Below, piece by piece: positions 38,169 through 46,125 of a DNA stretch of 64,000 bases (the first letter of the stretch is position 1; each line of letters starts with the position of its first letter). A program made the position numbers and the translations under genes. Under the pieces are notes generated by a model, which searched no databases, was not told the origin of the DNA, and saw only the letters and a program-made list of their open reading frames with translations. This DNA is from Microbacterium testaceum StLB037 (GTDB lineage: Bacteria; Actinomycetota; Actinomycetes; Actinomycetales; Microbacteriaceae): NCBI RefSeq assembly GCF_900104345.1, contig NZ_FNJN01000003.1, positions 372,001 to 436,000 of the forward strand, given 5' to 3'.

Positions 38169-38274
38169 CGAGCGCGCTACGACGCGCGCTCACGCGAGAC
38201 CCCCGGTATCGTGGACGCAGAACCCATCAGGCACGCTCACACAGTGCCGCCCATATCGCTCGAGGAGTACCCCC

Positions 38275-40842
38275 ATGGCCACCATTCCCGACAAGCCCGC
38301 CCTGGAAGGCCTCGAGCAGAAGTGGGACGCCGCGTGGCGTGAACGCGGCACGTACGTCTTCGACCGCCTGCGCGCAGCCGAGCTCGGCCGCCAGGGCGTG
38401 TACTCCGTCGACACCCCACCGCCGACGGCATCCGGAAGCCTCCACATCGGCCACGTGTTCTCGTTCACGCACACCGACGTGAAGGTGCGCTTCGAGCGCA
38501 TGCGCGGCAAGACCGTGTTCTACCCCATGGGCTGGGACGACAACGGCCTGCCGACCGAGCGGCGCGTGCAGAACTACTACGGCGTGCGCTGCGACCCCTC
38601 GCTCCCCTACGACGCCGACTTCACCCCGCCGTTCGCGGGCGGCGACAACAAGAGCAGCAAGGCCGCCGACCAGGTGCCCATCAGCCGCCGCAACTTCATC
38701 GAGCTGTGCGAGCAGCTGACCGTCGAAGACGAGAAGCAGTTCGAAGACCTCTTCCGCGAGCTGGGCCTCAGCGTCGACTGGACCCAGACCTACCGCACGA
38801 TCTCCGACGACTCGATCCGCACGAGCCAGCTGGCGTTCCTGCGCAACGTCGAGCGCGGTGAGGCGTACCAGTCGATGGCGCCGACGCTGTGGGACGTGGA
38901 CTTCCGCTCCGCGATCGCCCAGGCCGAGCTCGAAGACCGCGACCAGCCCGCCGCCTACCACCGCGTGGGCTTCGCGAAGGCCGACGGCTCGGGCGACGTG
39001 TTCATTGAAACGACCCGCCCCGAGCTGCTGCCGGCCTGCGTGGCGCTGGTGGCCAATCCCGACGACGAGCGGTACCAGCCGCTCTTCGGAACGACCGTGC
39101 GCACCCCCCTCTTCGACGTCGAGGTGCCGGTGCTCGCGCACCCCCTCGCGCAGAAGGACAAGGGATCGGGCATCGCCATGATCTGCACCTTCGGCGACGT
39201 GACCGACATTATCTGGTGGCGCGAGCTCGACCTGCCCAACCGCACCATCATCGGCAAGGACGGCCGCATCGTGGCCGAGGCTCCCGATGTGATCGTGACG
39301 GATGCCGCGAAGGCGGCCTACGACGAGCTCGCGGGCAAGACCGTGTTCAGCGCCAAGAAGCGCATCGTCGAGCTCCTGCAGGAGTCCGGCGCCATGGAGG
39401 GCGCCCCCAAGCCCTTCACCCACCCCGTGAAGTTCTTCGAGAAGGGCGACCGTCCGCTCGAGATCGTGTCGACGCGCCAGTGGTACATCCGGAACGGTGC
39501 TCGGGATGCCGAGCTGCGCGAGCGCCTCATCTCGCTCGGTCGCGAGATGTCGTGGCATCCGGACTTCATGCGCGTGCGCTTCGAAAACTGGACCAGCGGC
39601 CTCACCGGCGACTGGCTCGTGTCGCGGCAGCGCTTCTTCGGGGTGCCGATCCCGGTCTGGTACGGCCTCGACGACAGCGGAGAGCGCGACTATTCGCGCG
39701 TGTTGACGCCCGACGTCGCGTCGCTGCCGGTCGACCCGACGGTGGACGTGCCCCCGGGCTACACCGAAGACCAGCGGGGCGTGGCGGGCGGCTTCGACGC
39801 CGAGCGCGACATCCTCGACACGTGGGCGACCTCGTCGCTCACCCCGCAGCTGGCCGGTGGCTGGCAGCGCGACGAGGAGCTGTGGAACCTCGTGGCCCCG
39901 TTCGACCTGCGCCCGCAGGGGCAGGACATCATCCGCACGTGGCTCTTCTCGACCATGCTGCGCAGTGCGCTCGAAGACGACCGCAGCCCCTGGTCGGATG
40001 CCGCCATCTCGGGCTTCATCGTCGACCCCGACCGCAAGAAGATGTCGAAGTCGAAGGGCAACGTCGTCACGCCCGCCGACATCCTCCAGCAGCACGGTTC
40101 CGACGCGGTGCGCTACTGGTCGTCGTCGAGCCGTCTCGGCACCGACGCGGCGTTCGACCCGCAGAACCCGACGCAGGTGAAGATCGGTCGCCGTCTCGCG
40201 ATCAAGCTCCTGAACGCCGCGAAGTTCGTGCTGTCGTTCCCCGTGCCCGAGGGCGCCGAGGTGACGCACGCGCTCGACGCGTCGATGCTCGCGACGCTGG
40301 ATGCCGTGGTGCGCGACGCGACTTTCGCGTTCGAGGCGTACGACCACGCGCGGGCGCTCGAGATCACGGAGTCGTTCTTCTGGACGTTCTGCGACGACTA
40401 CCTCGAGCTCGTCAAGGAGCGCGCGTACGACCAGTCCGACGTGGGCCAGGCCTCGGCCGCCCTTGCCCTGCGCACGGCTCTGTCGACGCTCGTCCGTCTG
40501 TTCGCGCCCGTGCTGTCGTTCGCGTCCGAAGAGGTGTGGTCGTGGTTCGAAGAGGGTTCGGTGCACACCGCGGCCTGGCCCGCGCCGCTCGGCATCGAGG
40601 GCGACCCGGCCGTGCTCACCGCTGTGAGCGCCGCACTCATCGGCATCCGTCGCGCCAAGACCGAGGCGAAGGCCTCGCAGAAGACGCCGGTGACCTCGCT
40701 CACCGTGTCGGGGCCGCACGTCGAGGCCCTGCGCCTCGCCGAGGGCGACCTGCGCGCCGTGGGCCGCATCGAGACGATCTCGTTCGCCGAGGCCGACTCC
40801 ACCACCGTGACCGACATCGTGTTCGCACCCCAGGAGGCCTGA
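38275..40842 (+). CDS. valS: Valine--tRNA ligase
   Basis: An 855-residue class I synthetase for tRNA-Val with an editing domain. HIGH motif: PTASGSLHIGHVFSFT near 45-60; KMSKS motif: KKMSKSKGNVVTP near 588-600. The VPISRRNFIELCEQLT segment near 140 marks the shorter ValRS type shared with archaea and several actinobacteria, lacking the long C-terminal coiled coil of E. coli ValS. ATG at 38275 has the ribosome site CGAGGAG 7 bases upstream. The stop overlaps the next small gene. Confidence 0.96.
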   Translation: MATIPDKPALEGLEQKWDAAWRERGTYVFDRLRAAELGRQGVYSVDTPPPTASGSLHIGHVFSFTHTDVKVRFERMRGKTVFYPMGWDDNGLPTERRVQNYYGVRCDPSLPYDADFTPPFAGGDNKSSKAADQVPISRRNFIELCEQLTVEDEKQFEDLFRELGLSVDWTQTYRTISDDSIRTSQLAFLRNVERGEAYQSMAPTLWDVDFRSAIAQAELEDRDQPAAYHRVGFAKADGSGDVFIETTRPELLPACVALVANPDDERYQPLFGTTVRTPLFDVEVPVLAHPLAQKDKGSGIAMICTFGDVTDIIWWRELDLPNRTIIGKDGRIVAEAPDVIVTDAAKAAYDELAGKTVFSAKKRIVELLQESGAMEGAPKPFTHPVKFFEKGDRPLEIVSTRQWYIRNGARDAELRERLISLGREMSWHPDFMRVRFENWTSGLTGDWLVSRQRFFGVPIPVWYGLDDSGERDYSRVLTPDVASLPVDPTVDVPPGYTEDQRGVAGGFDAERDILDTWATSSLTPQLAGGWQRDEELWNLVAPFDLRPQGQDIIRTWLFSTMLRSALEDDRSPWSDAAISGFIVDPDRKKMSKSKGNVVTPADILQQHGSDAVRYWSSSSRLGTDAAFDPQNPTQVKIGRRLAIKLLNAAKFVLSFPVPEGAEVTHALDASMLATLDAVVRDATFAFEAYDHARALEITESFFWTFCDDYLELVKERAYDQSDVGQASAALALRTALSTLVRLFAPVLSFASEEVWSWFEEGSVHTAAWPAPLGIEGDPAVLTAVSAALIGIRRAKTEAKASQKTPVTSLTVSGPHVEALRLAEGDLRAVGRIETISFAEADSTTVTDIVFAPQEA

Positions 40843-41090
40843 TGCAACTCGGAAGCCGCTGGACCGCCCGCGAACAGCCGCCGAAGGCTGTTCCCGAGGT
40901 GCTCCACGCCCAGATCGCCGCCGTCGAAGCCGCGCTGAACCCCGATGGGCTCAGCGCTCCGGCTCCGAAGTGGACGCTGACCTTCCTCGAGGGACGCCCC
41001 GTCGCCGAGCTCGACACCGGGGTCATCGTGAGCCAGGATGCCGCGGGCGAGGTCGTCGTGCGTTACGACGACGACGCCGAGTTCGCCTGA
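40842..41090 (+). CDS. Small hypothetical protein coupled to valS
   Basis: An 82-residue acidic protein. The ATG overlaps the valS stop by one base (TGATG), and GGAGG lies just before. The text has the pattern of a small beta-strand protein (WTLTFLEGRPVAELDTGVIV). I do not recognise a family. Confidence 0.6.
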   Translation: MQLGSRWTAREQPPKAVPEVLHAQIAAVEAALNPDGLSAPAPKWTLTFLEGRPVAELDTGVIVSQDAAGEVVVRYDDDAEFA

Positions 41091-41109
41091 GCCTCACCGC
41101 TCGGGATCG

Positions 41110-41147
41110 CAGAGCCCGTCGACGCCTTCGCGCGTCGGCGGGCTCTG
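41110..41147 (+). terminator. Terminator after the valS operon
   Basis: CAGAGCCCGTCGACGC pairs with GCGTCGGCGGGCTCTG (one G-T wobble) around a CTTCGC loop. There is no clear T-run. Confidence 0.65.
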
Positions 41148-41170
41148 TGCGTTGCGGTTCTCAGGTGGTT

Positions 41171-41221
41171 GGGCCTGTCGAAGCCACCCGCGGTCCACCG
41201 GTCGCGGGCCTCGACAAGCCC
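41171..41221. repeat. Interrupted inverted repeat between converging genes
   Basis: GGGCCTGTCGA (41171-41181) and TCGACAAGCCC (41211-41221) are inverted with one mismatch. It is not related to the 65-bp family. It may be another small intergenic repeat. Confidence 0.4.
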
Positions 41222-41235
41222 CGGGGCCCGAGGCG

Positions 41236-41448
41236 TCACCGCGGCAGCAGGTACCGCGCGGCATCCGCCGACATCGCCTGCGACGCGGCACGTCCGGCTC
41301 GCCGCGCGGGCTCCGCCTCGACGGCCCACGCGCGACGGCGCATCCGCTCTTCGGCGGCGAGGGCCATCGCTCGCGACAGCGCGAGCAGCGCGGCCTCGAG
41401 TCGGGTGGGACGCACCGGCAGGGCGATGGTGCGGGTAACGGCGGTCAT
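41236..41448 (-). CDS. Small hypothetical protein after the HTH regulator
   Basis: A 70-residue, Ala/Arg-rich, probably helical protein. The main support is the 4-base ATGA overlap with the regulator stop codon; composition alone would not prove it. No family recognised. Confidence 0.45.
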   Translation of the reverse strand: MTAVTRTIALPVRPTRLEAALLALSRAMALAAEERMRRRAWAVEAEPARRAGRAASQAMSADAARYLLPR

Positions 41449-42041
41449 GCGGAGCCCCTCTCGGTCGGCAGCGGGAAGACGTCGTTGCGGATCGTCACGG
41501 GGCGGACGCCCTCGCCCTCCTGATCGCGGTAACGCTGGACGGTCTCATCGATGAGCGCCCCGATGCGCTGCACAAGATCCCGCGATTGCTCGGCGGTCAG
41601 GCGCGCGGTCGCGGTCGAGATCACCGACGCGTCGCGCCACTCTTCGTCCTCGTCCCAGCCGTGCGTGGCGAAGTGCATGAGCTGCTGGTGACGCAGCGTC
41701 AGGGTCTCGGAGTGCACGGCCTCCATCACGGCGCGTCCCGACGGCGTGTGCTCGAGCTCGGGGTTGGTCAGCGTGACGCTGCCGGCCGGGCGCTCCCACC
41801 AGCGTTCGCGGGCGGTTCCGCGATCGGCGACTTCGCGGATGAGGTCGTGACGGGCCAGCGCCCGCAGGTGGTAGCTCGTCGCTCCGGTGGACTCCCCCGT
41901 CAGCTCCGCGAGGCTGCTCGCGGTCTGCGGGCCGTACTGGCTGAGGATGTCGTAGAGCCGCACGCGCAGCGGGTGCGCCAGGGCGCGGAGCGCCCCGGCA
42001 TCCAGAACACGCTCTTCGCGGGGCTTCGACCTGTCGACCAT
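41445..42041 (-). CDS. ArsR-like winged-helix transcriptional regulator
   Basis: A 198-residue regulator. The winged helix covers about 14-75 (LRALAHPLRVRLYDILSQ, then QTASSLAELTGESTGATSYHLRAL as recognition helix). The remaining helical part resembles DUF5937-like/HTH_20 regulators of actinobacteria and lacks the ArsR metal cysteines. ATG at 42041 is 7 nt after TATCTT, so the mRNA is probably leaderless. A perfect palindrome covers that promoter, which points to autorepression. Confidence 0.82.
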   Translation of the reverse strand: MVDRSKPREERVLDAGALRALAHPLRVRLYDILSQYGPQTASSLAELTGESTGATSYHLRALARHDLIREVADRGTARERWWERPAGSVTLTNPELEHTPSGRAVMEAVHSETLTLRHQQLMHFATHGWDEDEEWRDASVISTATARLTAEQSRDLVQRIGALIDETVQRYRDQEGEGVRPVTIRNDVFPLPTERGSA

Positions 42042-42044
42042 GAA

Positions 42045-42076
42045 TGCAAAGATACCTTTGCACGGGTTCCTTTGCA
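42045..42076. promoter_or_regulatory. Palindromic operator over the HTH regulator promoter
   Basis: TGCAAAG and CTTTGCA form a perfect 7-bp inverted repeat with a 4-base centre (42045-42062), covering the minus-strand -10 TATCTT. A third half-site CCTTTGCA (42069-42076) repeats 14 bases upstream. It lies between the regulator and the divergent dcp gene and could control both. Confidence 0.7.
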
Positions 42077-42109
42077 ACATCTTCTCTGCACCCCCTCCAC
42101 GACTGCGCC

Positions 42110-42115
42110 TAGGCT
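42110..42115 (+). promoter_or_regulatory. Leaderless -10 element of dcp
   Basis: TAGGCT lies 6 nt before the ATG at 42122. Confidence 0.45.
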
Positions 42116-42121
42116 GGATGA

Positions 42122-44173
42122 ATGACGGATGCCGTGAACAATCCCCTCCTCGCGCCGCCCTCGCTCCCCTACGACCTGCCGCCCTACGGCAGCATCGACG
42201 TCGAGCACTACCTCCCCGCGTTCCGCGCCGGTTTCGCCGCGCAGCGGGCGGAGGTCGATGCGATCACCGCGCAGAGCGACGCGGCCACGTTCGAGAACAC
42301 CCTCGTCGCTCTGGAGCGCAGCGGGCAGTTGCTCGACCGGGTCGCGCGCACCTTCTACACCGTGGCATCCGCCGACGGCACCCCGGCGATCCAGGCCGTC
42401 GAAGAGGAACTCGCTCCCCTCATGTCGGCGCACCGCGACGCGATCCAGCTCGATGCAGGTCTGTTCGCCCGGATCGCCGCCGTGCACGCGCAGCTCGACG
42501 ACCTCGACCTCGACGCCGAGAGCCGCTACCTCGTTGAGCGGTACCACCGCGAGATGTCGCTGGCCGGCGCCGGTCTCGACGACGCCCAGAAGCGGACGCT
42601 CACCGAGCTCAACCAGCGTCTGTCGGTGCTGACGACCACGTTCGAGAAGAACCTGCTCGCCGACACCAACGAGCTCGCGGTGGTGTTCGACTCCGCCGAC
42701 GAGCTCGACGGCCTGAGCGACGGTGAGCTCTCGGCGGCGGCGCAGGCGGCCACGAGTCGCGGCCTGGACGGGCGCTACATCGTGAACCTCACGCTGTACA
42801 CCGGTCACCCTCTGCTCGCGTCGCTGACGAACCGCAAGAGCCGTCGCCGTCTGCTCGAGGCCTCGCGCTCGCGCGCCACGCGCGGCAACGACAACGACAA
42901 CCGCGGGGTCCTCCGCGAGATCGTGCGTCTGCGCGCCGAGCGCGCCGCGGTGCTCGGCTACCCCTCGCACGCCGCCGCCGTCCTCGCCGATCAGACGGCG
43001 GGGTCTCCGGATGCCGCGCGCGACCTGCTGCGCCGACTCGCCACCCCCGCTGCCGCCAACGCCCGGGCCGAGCAAGAGGCTCTGCAGAAGATCGCCGAGG
43101 CCGATGGCATCCGGATCAAAGCCCACGACTGGGCGTTCTACACCGAGAAAGTCCGCGCCGAGCGGTACGACCTCGATCGGGCGGCCCTGCGTCCGTGGTT
43201 CGAGGCCGAGCGGGTGCTGCGCGACGGCGTGTTCTTCGCGGCCGAGAAGCTCTACGGCATCCGCATGACCGAACGCCACGACCTTCAGGGCTATCACCCC
43301 GACGTGCGCGTCTTCGAGGTGCACAACGCTGATGGCAGCGAGCTCGGGCTGTTCCTGCTCGACCTGTACACGCGCGACAGGAAACGCGGTGGCGCGTGGA
43401 TGAACTCGATCGTTACGCAGTCGGCCCTCCGCGGCACCGCCCCCGTCGTGGTCAACAACCTGAACGTGAACAAGCCCGCCCCCGGCACCCCGACGCTGCT
43501 GACGCTGGACGAGGTCACCACACTCTTCCACGAGTTCGGACACGCCCTGCACGGACTGTTCGCCACCGTGACCTACCCGCACTTCGGCGGAACGGCCGTC
43601 TACCGCGACTTCGTCGAGTTCCCCAGCCAGGTCAACGAGATGTGGATCCTGTGGCCCGAGATCCTGACCAACTACGCGCGGCACATCGACACCGACGAGC
43701 CGCTGCCGGCCGATGTCGTCGAGCGTCTGCACGCCTCCGAGGCGTTCAATCAGGGCTTCGCGACGAGCGAGTACCTCGCCGCATCATGGATCGACCAGGC
43801 GTGGCACGGCCTCTCCGTCGAGGAGGCGTCGGCCGACATCGACGTCGCGGCCTTCGAGGCGGCGACCCTCGCGGACATCGGGCTCGACAACCCCGCCATC
43901 CCCACCCGCTACGCCTCGACGTATTTCGCCCACGTGTTCTCGGGCGGTTACAGCGCCGGGTACTACTCGTACATCTGGAGCGAGGTGCTCGACGCCGACA
44001 CCGTGGAGTGGTTCCGCGAGAACGGCGGCCTCACGCGCGAGAACGGCGACCGGTTCCGCCAGAAGCTGCTGGGGGTCGGTGGTTCCGGCGACCCTCTCGC
44101 CGCCTACCGGGATTTCCGGGGCCGGGATGCCGAGATCCAGCCGCTGCTGCAGCGCCGCGGTCTCGCGGGCTGA
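42122..44173 (+). CDS. dcp: M3 family peptidyl-dipeptidase (Dcp-like)
   Basis: A 683-residue zinc metallopeptidase that removes C-terminal dipeptides and degrades cytosolic oligopeptides. The zinc motif HEFGHALHGL is near residue 462-471, with the third ligand in the EFPSQVNEMW segment about 28 residues on. The C-terminal SGGYSAGYYSYIWSEVLDAD is typical for Dcp/oligopeptidase A. The length matches Dcp. It is divergent from the HTH regulator. Confidence 0.93.
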   Translation: MTDAVNNPLLAPPSLPYDLPPYGSIDVEHYLPAFRAGFAAQRAEVDAITAQSDAATFENTLVALERSGQLLDRVARTFYTVASADGTPAIQAVEEELAPLMSAHRDAIQLDAGLFARIAAVHAQLDDLDLDAESRYLVERYHREMSLAGAGLDDAQKRTLTELNQRLSVLTTTFEKNLLADTNELAVVFDSADELDGLSDGELSAAAQAATSRGLDGRYIVNLTLYTGHPLLASLTNRKSRRRLLEASRSRATRGNDNDNRGVLREIVRLRAERAAVLGYPSHAAAVLADQTAGSPDAARDLLRRLATPAAANARAEQEALQKIAEADGIRIKAHDWAFYTEKVRAERYDLDRAALRPWFEAERVLRDGVFFAAEKLYGIRMTERHDLQGYHPDVRVFEVHNADGSELGLFLLDLYTRDRKRGGAWMNSIVTQSALRGTAPVVVNNLNVNKPAPGTPTLLTLDEVTTLFHEFGHALHGLFATVTYPHFGGTAVYRDFVEFPSQVNEMWILWPEILTNYARHIDTDEPLPADVVERLHASEAFNQGFATSEYLAASWIDQAWHGLSVEEASADIDVAAFEAATLADIGLDNPAIPTRYASTYFAHVFSGGYSAGYYSYIWSEVLDADTVEWFRENGGLTRENGDRFRQKLLGVGGSGDPLAAYRDFRGRDAEIQPLLQRRGLAG

Positions 44174-44179
44174 GGTCGA

Positions 44180-44210
44180 CGTGCCCGGCCGCTCTCGGCG
44201 TCCGGGCACG
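44180..44210. terminator. Bidirectional terminator between dcp and the acetyltransferase gene
   Basis: CGTGCCCGG and CCGGGCACG form a perfect 9-bp stem between converging genes. Confidence 0.65.
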
Positions 44211-44215
44211 CAGGC

Positions 44216-44734
44216 TCAGACCGCGTACTTGAAGCCGACGTGCGAGTCGGCGAAACCGAGACGCGTGTAGAACCGGTGAGCGTCCACGCGCGCAGCGTCA
44301 GAGGTCAGCTGCACGAGGGTCGCGCCGGTCGCGGGTGCGGCGACGTGCATCACCCAGCGCATCACCGCGCTGCCGATCCCGCCGGAACGCACACTCGAAG
44401 ACACCCTGACCGCCTCGACGAGCAGCCGGGTGGCCCCCTGACGCGCCATGCCGGGGATGACGGTGAGTTGCAGGGTGCCGATCACCTCCCCCGCCGCGTC
44501 GTCGACGACGATCAGATCGTTCAACGGCGCCTCGAGGACGCTTCGCAATGCGGTGGCGTACGTTCCCTCGTCCGAGGCATCGGCTCGATCGCCCCGTGCC
44601 GCACTGACGGGGTCATCTGCCAGGAGCGCCATCAACGCGGGCAGGTCGGTCGGCTTCGCCCGGCGGACGGTCACCTCTGAGATGCGGGCGGTCACCGTCG
44701 TGGGCAGATCGAGGTCGGAGAGCACGCTCTCCAT
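44216..44734 (-). CDS. GNAT family N-acetyltransferase
   Basis: A 172-residue acetyl-CoA-dependent acetyltransferase of unknown substrate. The GNAT core is visible: VTVRRAKPTDLPALMALL at the start, VIGTLQLTVIP, then the CoA loop VRVSSSVRSGGIGSAVMRWVM and the C-terminal AHRFYTRLGF. ATG at 44734 gives a normal length and lies 13 bases after the preceding gene, so it may belong to the WXG100 operon. Confidence 0.88.
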   Translation of the reverse strand: MESVLSDLDLPTTVTARISEVTVRRAKPTDLPALMALLADDPVSAARGDRADASDEGTYATALRSVLEAPLNDLIVVDDAAGEVIGTLQLTVIPGMARQGATRLLVEAVRVSSSVRSGGIGSAVMRWVMHVAAPATGATLVQLTSDAARVDAHRFYTRLGFADSHVGFKYAV

Positions 44735-44747
44735 CTTGCCGTGCGCG

Positions 44748-45311
44748 TCAGCGCCAGCCGAGCACCTCGCGCACGACGGCTTGCGACGCCGGTGAACCGT
44801 CGTTTTTGATGGCGAGCAGCTTCTCGCTGGAGACGAGTGCCCCCGAGGCTCCGTACGCGTCCGAGAGCCCCTGAACCGCCTGACGGACGAGAGGCGCCGC
44901 GTCATTGCGATCGGCGCCGCCGCGTACCGAATAGTGGGGGTAGACGAGCAACTCGGTCCCCTCGTCTATCTGTCGCGCACAGGCGACAACCACCGTCGGA
45001 GTCGCCCCTCTCCAGAATTTGGGGAAGAACTCCAAGCCCGTTCCCTCCGCGAAGAACTCGACGACTCCGCGCTTCCACGACTTCGCCACGTCGCCGAGGC
45101 GGACGTCATGGGCGGTCCACTCCGACCCGCTCTCCCGGATCGCGGTGGCGAAGGCGTCGCCCCCGTCGGAGAATCCCGCCGCGATGAGCGCATCCGTGGC
45201 GCGGCGGACCGCGCTGGAGGGCTCTTCACGAACGAGCATCCGCGCCCCGCCCCGCGTCAATCCGTTCCATCGGACGGGACCGATGTGGGCGTCTTCTCCG
45301 GATCCGCGCAT
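44748..45311 (-). CDS. Hypothetical protein of the second WXG100 cluster
   Basis: A 187-residue soluble protein with no signal peptide and no family I recognise. It has alternating helices and strands; the EFFPKFWRGATPTVVVACAR and ELLVYPHYSVRGGADR segments look like a beta core. Placed right after WXG100 genes, it could be a chaperone (EspG-like role) or an immunity protein; this is inference. ATG at 45311 is 2 bases after the WXG100 stop; GTG at 45326 is an alternative. Confidence 0.6.
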   Translation of the reverse strand: MRGSGEDAHIGPVRWNGLTRGGARMLVREEPSSAVRRATDALIAAGFSDGGDAFATAIRESGSEWTAHDVRLGDVAKSWKRGVVEFFAEGTGLEFFPKFWRGATPTVVVACARQIDEGTELLVYPHYSVRGGADRNDAAPLVRQAVQGLSDAYGASGALVSSEKLLAIKNDGSPASQAVVREVLGWR

Positions 45312-45313
45312 GA

Positions 45314-45604
45314 TCACAGCGACCACGCCCTCCCCACGGCGTCATCGGCTTCGCGATAGGCCTGGGCCGCCGTCCGGGCCGCGTCGGCGGCGGCGCGGCC
45401 GACATCGGCCAAGCGGGTCATCTCCGAGAGCCAGTCCCCCTGCTTGGCGGCGTACGCGTCAGCCGCGTCGCCCTGCCACCCCCCGAGAAGGGTGTTGCGT
45501 GCAGAGGCGAGCGTCGCGGTCTCGGCTGCGGTGCGCTGAACGGCGGCGTCGATGGACGAGGCCGTCTCCACGAGCCGATCGGGCTTGATCGAAAAAGACG
45601 TCAT
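45314..45604 (-). CDS. WXG100 family type VII secretion protein
   Basis: A 96-residue ESAT-6-like helical hairpin with W43-Q-G45 at the turn (LGGWQGDAADAYAAK). Length and motif position are canonical. The C-terminal AYREAD may be the Y-x-x-x-D/E export signal. ATG at 45604 follows a GGGAGAG ribosome site. Confidence 0.88.
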   Translation of the reverse strand: MTSFSIKPDRLVETASSIDAAVQRTAAETATLASARNTLLGGWQGDAADAYAAKQGDWLSEMTRLADVGRAAADAARTAAQAYREADDAVGRAWSL

Positions 45605-45621
45605 GAGCGAGGACTCTCCCT

Positions 45622-46125
45622 TCACACGTCGCGACGCGCGAGTTCGAGCGCGTCGCGGATCTTCGCCAGAGCTTCGGTGTAGCGCTCGTGCGATTGGCGG
45701 GCGGCGGCGTCGAACTCAGCGTCGGGTGACGGACGATCGTCGTCCTCCGTGACGTCGTCGTCGACTTCGTCCCACGACTCCCGCAGTGCGCGGAGATTCT
45801 CGGATGACATCTTCCGCAGAGCCTGGGCGGCAGAAGTCTGATCTTCGCCGCGGAAGACCGCTTCAAGGCTGGTCTCGCCGAGGTCGATGCGCGACTGCAC
45901 CGTGCGCCACTCCGCGCCCATCTCGCCGGCGCGAGCACGGGCGGCACGATGCTCGTCGGCCTCTCGGCGCTCCTCCGCCTCGATCGCGGCGCGCGCGTTC
46001 TCGCGCTCGTCGTCTTCGCGAAGAAGTCGTGCGAACGTCTCCGCCATCGTGCGGAAGTCGCCGACCAGCCGATCGTCGTCGGGGCCGGGAACGTGATCCA
46101 TCATCGGGTCGTCGATGCGTGCCAT
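45622..46125 (-). CDS. Helical, acidic protein of the WXG100 cluster (YbaB-like position)
   Basis: A 167-residue highly charged helical protein. A coiled-coil stretch of Glu/Arg/Ala residues covers about 30-80, and an acidic DDDVTEDDD patch is near 125. It occupies the place of the YbaB/EbfC-like gene in the first cassette but I cannot see the domain clearly. ATG at 46125 overlaps the preceding stop (TGATG). Confidence 0.6.
   Translation of the reverse strand: MARIDDPMMDHVPGPDDDRLVGDFRTMAETFARLLREDDERENARAAIEAEERREADEHRAARARAGEMGAEWRTVQSRIDLGETSLEAVFRGEDQTSAAQALRKMSSENLRALRESWDEVDDDVTEDDDRPSPDAEFDAAARQSHERYTEALAKIRDALELARRDV

Larger units (their letters stand above)
37903..38274. other. Gap before valS with two repeats and the valS promoter
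   Basis: Holds repeat copies 7 and 8. TATCGT at 38207-38212 is a candidate -10 element giving a 5' leader of about 55 bases for valS. No gene seen. Confidence 0.55.

Noticed and set aside
41900..43732. 610-codon minus-strand frame
   Set aside because: Antisense to dcp, which has the zinc motif and full family similarity.
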